From contig CACLUR010000001.1 of assembly GCA_902610175.1 (NCBI GenBank), positions 124,001-188,000 of the forward strand: DNA of 64,000 nucleotides, read 5' to 3'. The notes under the pieces were generated by a model. It was not told the origin of the DNA, searched no databases, and saw nothing but the letters and a program-made list of their open reading frames with translations. Within the stretch, counting starts at the first letter, position 1, and every line of letters starts with the position of its first letter. This stretch comes from an uncultured Alphaproteobacteria bacterium. GTDB taxonomy: Bacteria; Pseudomonadota; Alphaproteobacteria; HIMB59. This document shows positions 59,662 through 64,000 of this stretch, piece by piece. The position numbers were made by a program, and so were the translations under genes.

Positions 59662-61119
59662 TTATTTATCTAGGCCGCACATATTGATGTATTTTATTTC
59701 AATAAAATCATCAATTCCATACTTTGAGCCTTCTCTGCCAAGACCGGACTCTTTTACTCCTCCAAATGGTGCCTCTGCTTTTGAAGTTAATCCAGTATTG
59801 ACTCCAACCATTCCGTATTCAAGTGCCTCAGCAACTCTCCATATTCTTCCGATATCTCTAGAATAAAAATAGGATGCAAGTCCGTATGGTGAGTTATTTG
59901 CAAGTTTAATTACTTCTTTTTCATCTTTAAATTTATAAATTGGAGCCACTGGCCCAAATGTTTCTTCAGTTGTAATTTTCGCTTCTGGTGCGACTTCAGT
60001 TAGAATTGTAGGCTGATAAAAGTTCATTCCCAAAGAATGCTTAGATCCACCAATTGCAACTTTTGCACCATATTGTAATGCATCTTGGACATGCTCCTCT
60101 ACTTTATTTAAAGAGTGTTCATCAATCATGGGTCCAGAGGCATTTTCCTCGTTTAAACCATCTCCTACTTTTATTTTAGAAACAGCATCAACAAATTTTG
60201 AACAGAACTCATCATGAACTTTTTCTTGGACATAAATTCTATTTGCACAAACACAAGTTTGTCCAGTATTTCTAAATTTGCTTTGGATTGCACCCGCAAC
60301 TGCATCATCAATATTTGCATCATTAAATACAATGAAGGGTGCGTGACCACCAAGTTCCATTGAGACTTTCTTTACAGTTCCAGAGCATTTCTGTAAAAGT
60401 ATTTTTCCAATTTCTGTTGAACCTGTAAAAGATAATTTTCTGACAATTGGATTTGTGGCTAATTCCTCTCCGATTTCAGAGGCCTTTCCTGTAATTACAT
60501 TTAAGGTACCTTTTGGGAAGCCTGCCTCCTCAGCCAAAACAGCTAGTGCGAGTGCAGAATAAGGAGTTTGACTTGCTGGTTTAATTACAACTGGGCACCC
60601 AACAGCTAAAGCTGGTGCACATTTTCTTGTAATCATAGCATTAGGAAAATTCCATGGGGTAATGGATGCCACTACACCAACAGGTTGCTTCAAAACAACA
60701 ATTCTTCGATCGGTCATGGGATCTGGAATTGTGTCTCCATAAACCCTCTTGGCTTCTTCTGAGAACCATTCAACAAAAGAGGCTCCATAGCCTATTTCTC
60801 CACGTGATTCATTTATTGGTTTTCCTTGTTCAACTGTCATGATTTGAGCTAATTCCTCTTTATTTTCAATCATTAAATCAAACCATTTTCTGAGTATATC
60901 TGATCTTTGACGTGCAGATTTTGCCCTCCATTCAGGCCAAGCATTATTTGCTGCTTCTATAGCATTTCTAGTTTCAGATGTTCCGCATTTAGGGACAGTG
61001 CCGATTTCTTTCAAGTTAGCTGGATTGTTTACAGATATTGTCTCACCTGAGTCAGCATTAACCCATTCACCGTTAATGTAGCACTTATCTCTATAAAATT
61101 TTGAGTCTTTAATTTCCAT
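59662..61119 (-). CDS. gabD: NAD(P)-dependent succinate-semialdehyde dehydrogenase
   Basis: A 485-residue aldehyde dehydrogenase closely matching E. coli GabD along its length (start MEIKDSKFYRDKCYINGEWV, then VNPAN, EQGKPI, GDTIPD, ITPWNFPNAMITRK). Catalytic Glu255 in MELGGHAPF and Cys289 in GQTCVCANR are present. It oxidises succinate or similar semialdehydes; beside the inositol genes it could also accept malonic semialdehyde in place of the missing IolA. The upstream gene is the lipoyl-domain protein (24 bp gap). Confidence 0.92.
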   Translation of the reverse strand: MEIKDSKFYRDKCYINGEWVNADSGETISVNNPANLKEIGTVPKCGTSETRNAIEAANNAWPEWRAKSARQRSDILRKWFDLMIENKEELAQIMTVEQGKPINESRGEIGYGASFVEWFSEEAKRVYGDTIPDPMTDRRIVVLKQPVGVVASITPWNFPNAMITRKCAPALAVGCPVVIKPASQTPYSALALAVLAEEAGFPKGTLNVITGKASEIGEELATNPIVRKLSFTGSTEIGKILLQKCSGTVKKVSMELGGHAPFIVFNDANIDDAVAGAIQSKFRNTGQTCVCANRIYVQEKVHDEFCSKFVDAVSKIKVGDGLNEENASGPMIDEHSLNKVEEHVQDALQYGAKVAIGGSKHSLGMNFYQPTILTEVAPEAKITTEETFGPVAPIYKFKDEKEVIKLANNSPYGLASYFYSRDIGRIWRVAEALEYGMVGVNTGLTSKAEAPFGGVKESGLGREGSKYGIDDFIEIKYINMCGLDK

Positions 61120-61143
61120 AAATATTTATAACAGTTTTAATTA

Positions 61144-61371
61144 TTATTCTACAGTGGCAATTTTACCACCTACAGGGATCGTATCTCCCTCTTGTGCAAT
61201 TATCTCTGTTAATTTACCATTAACTGTTGAAGGTATCTCAGCAGCTGTTTTATCAGTCTCAACTTCACAGAGGATATCTCCCTCTTTAATTTCATCTCCG
61301 ACTTTTTTAAGCCACTTTACTACTTTTCCCTCATCAACTGTTTCTCCAAGGGATGGCATTATTATTTCCAT
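61144..61371 (-). CDS. Free-standing lipoyl-domain protein
   Basis: A 75-residue protein that is a complete lipoyl domain and nothing else: MEIIMPSLGETVDEGKVVKW start, lipoylation site EVETDKTA (Lys41), end GGKIATVE. 2-oxoacid dehydrogenase E2 enzymes normally continue with an E1/E3-binding and a 230-residue catalytic domain, both absent here. It overlaps the E1 beta gene by 38 bp and probably carries the acyl group made by the E1 pair to an acceptor encoded elsewhere. Confidence 0.9.
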   Translation of the reverse strand: MEIIMPSLGETVDEGKVVKWLKKVGDEIKEGDILCEVETDKTAAEIPSTVNGKLTEIIAQEGDTIPVGGKIATVE

Positions 61372-62356
61372 AATTATTCTCCTTTAGTTTTTTTACAACT
61401 TCATTTACAATTAGTTCCACTGAGGGAATTGTATTGTCTTCGAGTATGTCGGCACTTGGTAATGGTACATGTGGTGTAGTTACTCTAGTGACAGGGCCTT
61501 TTAAATTTTTAAAACAATGTTCTGAAATTAAAGATGATATTTCCGCACCCCATCCACAAAGTCTTGGATTTTCTTCTACTGTCAAGACATGACCTGTCTC
61601 GATAACAGATTTTTTTATTGTTTGTAAATCTAAGGGCACTAGAGATCTTAGATCGATTACCTTTGCATTAATATCGTGTTTGTCTTTCAAAATTAATGCA
61701 GCCTCTTTTGCTCTTTGTGCCATTAGAGCTAAACCAATAATAGTAATATCTTTTCCCTCGTGAAGAGTATTAGCCTCCCCGATAGGAATGGATATATCAG
61801 TTTGTTCAATTTCTTCTTTAAATGCATAAAGTGATTTATGTTCATAAAATATAACTGGATCAGGGTCCTTTACAGCGCTATCCATCAAACCTAACACGTC
61901 ACTAGGGCAACTTGGTGCGACTACTTTTAAACCTGGTATCATCATAGACCAATTTTCTAAACTTTGAGAGTGTTGCGCACCAAATTTTGAACCTCCACCA
62001 TTTGCAGTCCTAATGACCAATGGAATGTTGATTTGACCATCTGACATATATCTAGTTTTAGCAATTTGATTTGCCACAATATCCCAACAAACAGCTAAAA
62101 AATCTGAAAACATTATTTCTGCTATTGGTCTTAAGCCTGTCATTGCTGCGCCCATAGCTGCACCTAAAATCGCCTGTTCTGAAATTGGTGCATCCATAAC
62201 TCTCTCTTTACCAAACTCCTCTAAAAGACCAACCGTCGCTTTAAATACTCCACCCGCAGCACCTACGTCTTCGCCTATAAAAAAAACTTTTTGATCTTTT
62301 CTCATGGATTGAGCTATAGCAAGTGAAACACTTGCTCTGTATGTTAATTGTGCCAC
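61334..62356 (-). CDS. 2-oxoacid (pyruvate/acetoin-type) dehydrogenase E1 component, beta subunit
   Basis: 340 residues, starting with GTG at 62356 (AQLTYRASVSLAIAQSMRKD), overlapping the E1 alpha stop by 13 bp. Landmarks: GEDVGAAGGVFKATVGLLEE, APISEQAILGAAMGAAMTGL, EIMFSDFL, and VIDLRSLVPLD and VEENPRLCGWGAEI in the transketolase C-terminal domain. Similar to pyruvate, acetoin or branched-chain E1 beta. Which oxoacid is used cannot be told from sequence. Confidence 0.92.
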   Translation of the reverse strand: MAQLTYRASVSLAIAQSMRKDQKVFFIGEDVGAAGGVFKATVGLLEEFGKERVMDAPISEQAILGAAMGAAMTGLRPIAEIMFSDFLAVCWDIVANQIAKTRYMSDGQINIPLVIRTANGGGSKFGAQHSQSLENWSMMIPGLKVVAPSCPSDVLGLMDSAVKDPDPVIFYEHKSLYAFKEEIEQTDISIPIGEANTLHEGKDITIIGLALMAQRAKEAALILKDKHDINAKVIDLRSLVPLDLQTIKKSVIETGHVLTVEENPRLCGWGAEISSLISEHCFKNLKGPVTRVTTPHVPLPSADILEDNTIPSVELIVNEVVKKLKENNYGNNNAIPWRNS

Positions 62357-63348
62357 TCAGAACCTCCATTAGCCCATACATCAGTATATATTTCTTTAAT
62401 TTCTGGAATTGGAGAAGCCATGGAAATTTCAGTTGCTTTTTCAACTTGATCTTTAATTTTCTCCTCAATTTCAGAAATTATTTTTTCATTGATATTAAAA
62501 TCTAATAACTTTGCTCTGTAATTTTTTATTGGGTCTTTGTTTTCCATCCAATCTTTTACTTCCTCATCAGGCCTGTACTTACCTGGGTCAGCTCTTGAAT
62601 GCCCACTATGTCGATAAGTCTTGGCTTCAATTAAACTTGGACCTTTACCCTCTCTTGCTTTTGAGATAGCTTTTTCTGCTATCCTTAACATTTCATCAGC
62701 ATCATTTCCGTCCACAATAACTCTGTCTAAATCGTAAGCACTTGCTCTATCAGCAGCTGGGTGCTCAACAGCAGTAACTTCATGAATTGGTGTGTATTCC
62801 ATGTATAAATTATTTTCGCAAACAAACACTATGGGTAAATTCCAAATTTTTGCCATGTTCAGTGCTTCATGGAATGCTCCGATGTTTGTAGTACCATCTC
62901 CAAAAAAGCAAACACTTACCTCATTTGTTTTATTATATTTTGATGCTAAGGCAGTTCCATTGGCTATAGTTAAATGAGCACCTATAATAGCATATGAACC
63001 CATAACTCCCTTATCTACATCTGTAAGATGCATTGATCCTCCTTTACCTTTCATCAAGCCACACTGTCTACCCATTAATTCTCCTAAGACTCCCTCGATT
63101 GAAGATCCTCTTGCGAGTGTATGTGCGTGCCCACGATATGTGCAAAATGTGTAATCACCCTGTTTCAGGGCGACACCGAAAGCACCTGCAATAGCTTCCT
63201 GACCGAGAGCTAAATGGCTAGTGCCCTTAATAAGGTTTTGAAGAAAAAGATCATATGCTTTTTTTTCGACTAGCCTTAATTTTAGCATCATCTCCCATAA
63301 TTGAAGTCTTTTCTTCTCTCCTATATCGTCATTTAATTTATCTACCAT
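62344..63348 (-). CDS. 2-oxoacid (pyruvate/acetoin-type) dehydrogenase E1 component, alpha subunit
   Basis: 334 residues. Thiamine-diphosphate motif GDGTTNIGAFHEALNMAKIW begins at Gly150 and ends near Asn179-Asn180 (CENN). Other family segments are TSHLALGQEAIAGAFGVALK, CTYRGHAHTLARG and SMHLTDVDKGVMGSYAIIGA, plus KTYRHSGHSRADPGKYR. Forms an alpha2-beta2 E1 with the next gene. Start overlaps the M24-family stop by TAATG at 63346-63350. Confidence 0.93.
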   Translation of the reverse strand: MVDKLNDDIGEKKRLQLWEMMLKLRLVEKKAYDLFLQNLIKGTSHLALGQEAIAGAFGVALKQGDYTFCTYRGHAHTLARGSSIEGVLGELMGRQCGLMKGKGGSMHLTDVDKGVMGSYAIIGAHLTIANGTALASKYNKTNEVSVCFFGDGTTNIGAFHEALNMAKIWNLPIVFVCENNLYMEYTPIHEVTAVEHPAADRASAYDLDRVIVDGNDADEMLRIAEKAISKAREGKGPSLIEAKTYRHSGHSRADPGKYRPDEEVKDWMENKDPIKNYRAKLLDFNINEKIISEIEEKIKDQVEKATEISMASPIPEIKEIYTDVWANGGSEWHN

Positions 63349-64000
63349 TAATATTTATTAGCAATAGGTAGATCTTCAGCAGGGAACAAGGAAATTACTT
63401 GGCATCCTTTATCAGTAACAATTAATTCTTCTTCAATTCGCGCAGCAGAATAACCATCTTTTGCAGGACAATAGGTTTCAAGAGCAAAAACCATTCCTTC
63501 TTTAATTTCATCAGGTGAGTCCATTGAAACCAATCTACTGATTATTGGTCTTTCATGAATTGCCAAACCTAAACCATGTCCAAACTGTAATGCGAATGCT
63601 GACATTTCATTTGCAAAACCAAATTCCTCAGCCTTCGGCCATACTGATGCAATTTTATCTGTAGATACTCCAGGTTTTACAAGTTCAATGGCTTTGTCTA
63701 GCCACTCTCGACACTGCTTGTAGGCATCATTTTGAGAGTCTGATGCCCGTCCAATATTGAAGGTTCTATAATAACAGGTCCTGTAGCCCATATAAGATTG
63801 AAGTATGTCAAAGAAAGCTTGATCACCAGGTCTAAAAATTCTATCTGTAAAATTATGTGGATGCGGATTACATCTTTCACCTGAAATGGCATTTATTGCC
63901 TCGACATCATCTGAACCAAGTTCGTATAAAAGCTTATTTGCATTAGCAACTATTTGGGCTTCACTAACGCCTGGCTTCATAGTCTCATAAATTTGATGAT
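63348..64000 (-). CDS. M24-family (Xaa-Pro peptidase/creatinase-fold) protein, N-terminus beyond the window
   Basis: The frame is open to the window edge (HQIYET precedes the Met at 63980), so this is a 3' fragment of about 217 codons. It has the pita-bread fold: metal-site Asp in FFDILQ, His in FGHGLGLAIHERP, Glu in MVFALETYCP and Glu in ARIEEELIVT. The second Asp (usually GYxxDxTR) is missing: here GYRTCYYRTF. That loss is typical of creatinase-like or ectoine-hydrolase-like members rather than true aminopeptidases. First visible gene of the operon. Confidence 0.8.
   Translation of the reverse strand, partial: HQIYETMKPGVSEAQIVANANKLLYELGSDDVEAINAISGERCNPHPHNFTDRIFRPGDQAFFDILQSYMGYRTCYYRTFNIGRASDSQNDAYKQCREWLDKAIELVKPGVSTDKIASVWPKAEEFGFANEMSAFALQFGHGLGLAIHERPIISRLVSMDSPDEIKEGMVFALETYCPAKDGYSAARIEEELIVTDKGCQVISLFPAEDLPIANKY

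Noticed and set aside
1-64000. CRISPR arrays, insertion sequences, integrases and phage structural genes
   Set aside because: I found no regularly spaced repeats of CRISPR type, no transposase or integrase motifs and no phage proteins. Genes flanking tRNA-Ala show no attachment-site duplication that I can see.

Overview
The window is a gene-dense, A+T-rich stretch (about 30% G+C by eye) with no insertion sequence, prophage or CRISPR array that I can see. Genes are packed with TAATG and ATGA start/stop overlaps. The best guess is a streamlined marine alphaproteobacterium, perhaps of the HIMB59/AEGEAN-169 kind. This is inference from four things: a microbial rhodopsin, many periplasmic-binding-protein ABC importers, a glyoxalase II gene divergent from a methyltransferase, and the base composition. 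There is no rRNA or marker gene to fix the taxonomy.

Layout. 1-3290: housekeeping genes (start of a methyltransferase, gloB, ung, PsiE-family membrane protein, renalase-like flavoprotein). 3291-10177: an accessory-looking zone of small, mostly unknown genes. It holds a 308-bp region of about 13% G+C with nested direct repeats (5433-5740), a four-gene block of unknowns, several small proteins that look like dimeric alpha/beta barrels, and three adjacent secreted proteins that share a C-terminal two-cysteine motif. 10178-10253: tRNA-Ala(GGC). 11601-18727 (minus): a CUT1-type sugar/polyol ABC importer with DhaL and DhaK kinase subunits. 18876-21090 (plus): a TIM-barrel isomerase and a Gfo/Idh/MocA oxidoreductase divergent from it.

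21087-34513 (minus): a long co-directional run. In transcription order it is a rhodopsin with an unusual Asp/Asn/Ile motif, a flotillin, a probable SCP2-like protein, an alpha/beta hydrolase, a sodium/solute symporter, both subunits of an N,N-dimethylformamidase-type iron amidohydrolase, a small unknown, a cupin, a lactonase-like metallo-hydrolase, xylose isomerase, a HAD phosphatase and an aldo/keto reductase. 34637-46157: a two-sided cluster around a divergent promoter region. To the left are pxpA, a biotin carboxylase and two RbsC-type permeases. To the right are the binding protein, an RbsA-type ATPase, pxpB, pxpC and a biotin carrier. Each arm holds half of the importer and half of a biotin-dependent enzyme with urea-carboxylase-like architecture.

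46158-49239: a glutathione S-transferase, four unknown proteins and an orphan ParA-type ATPase. 49369-54867 (plus): an iron alcohol dehydrogenase and a four-gene GldA/GldF/GldG/DUF4340 ABC export-like system. 54868-64000 (minus): one compact ten-gene operon. It encodes an M24 peptidase-fold protein cut by the window end, E1 alpha and E1 beta of a 2-oxoacid dehydrogenase, a free-standing lipoyl domain, GabD-type semialdehyde dehydrogenase, a Gfo/Idh oxidoreductase, IolC, IolB, a class II aldolase and aldose 1-epimerase. Overall the window describes a specialist in scavenging small organic solutes (sugars, polyols, inositol-like compounds, amides or lactams), with possible light-driven energy or sensing.
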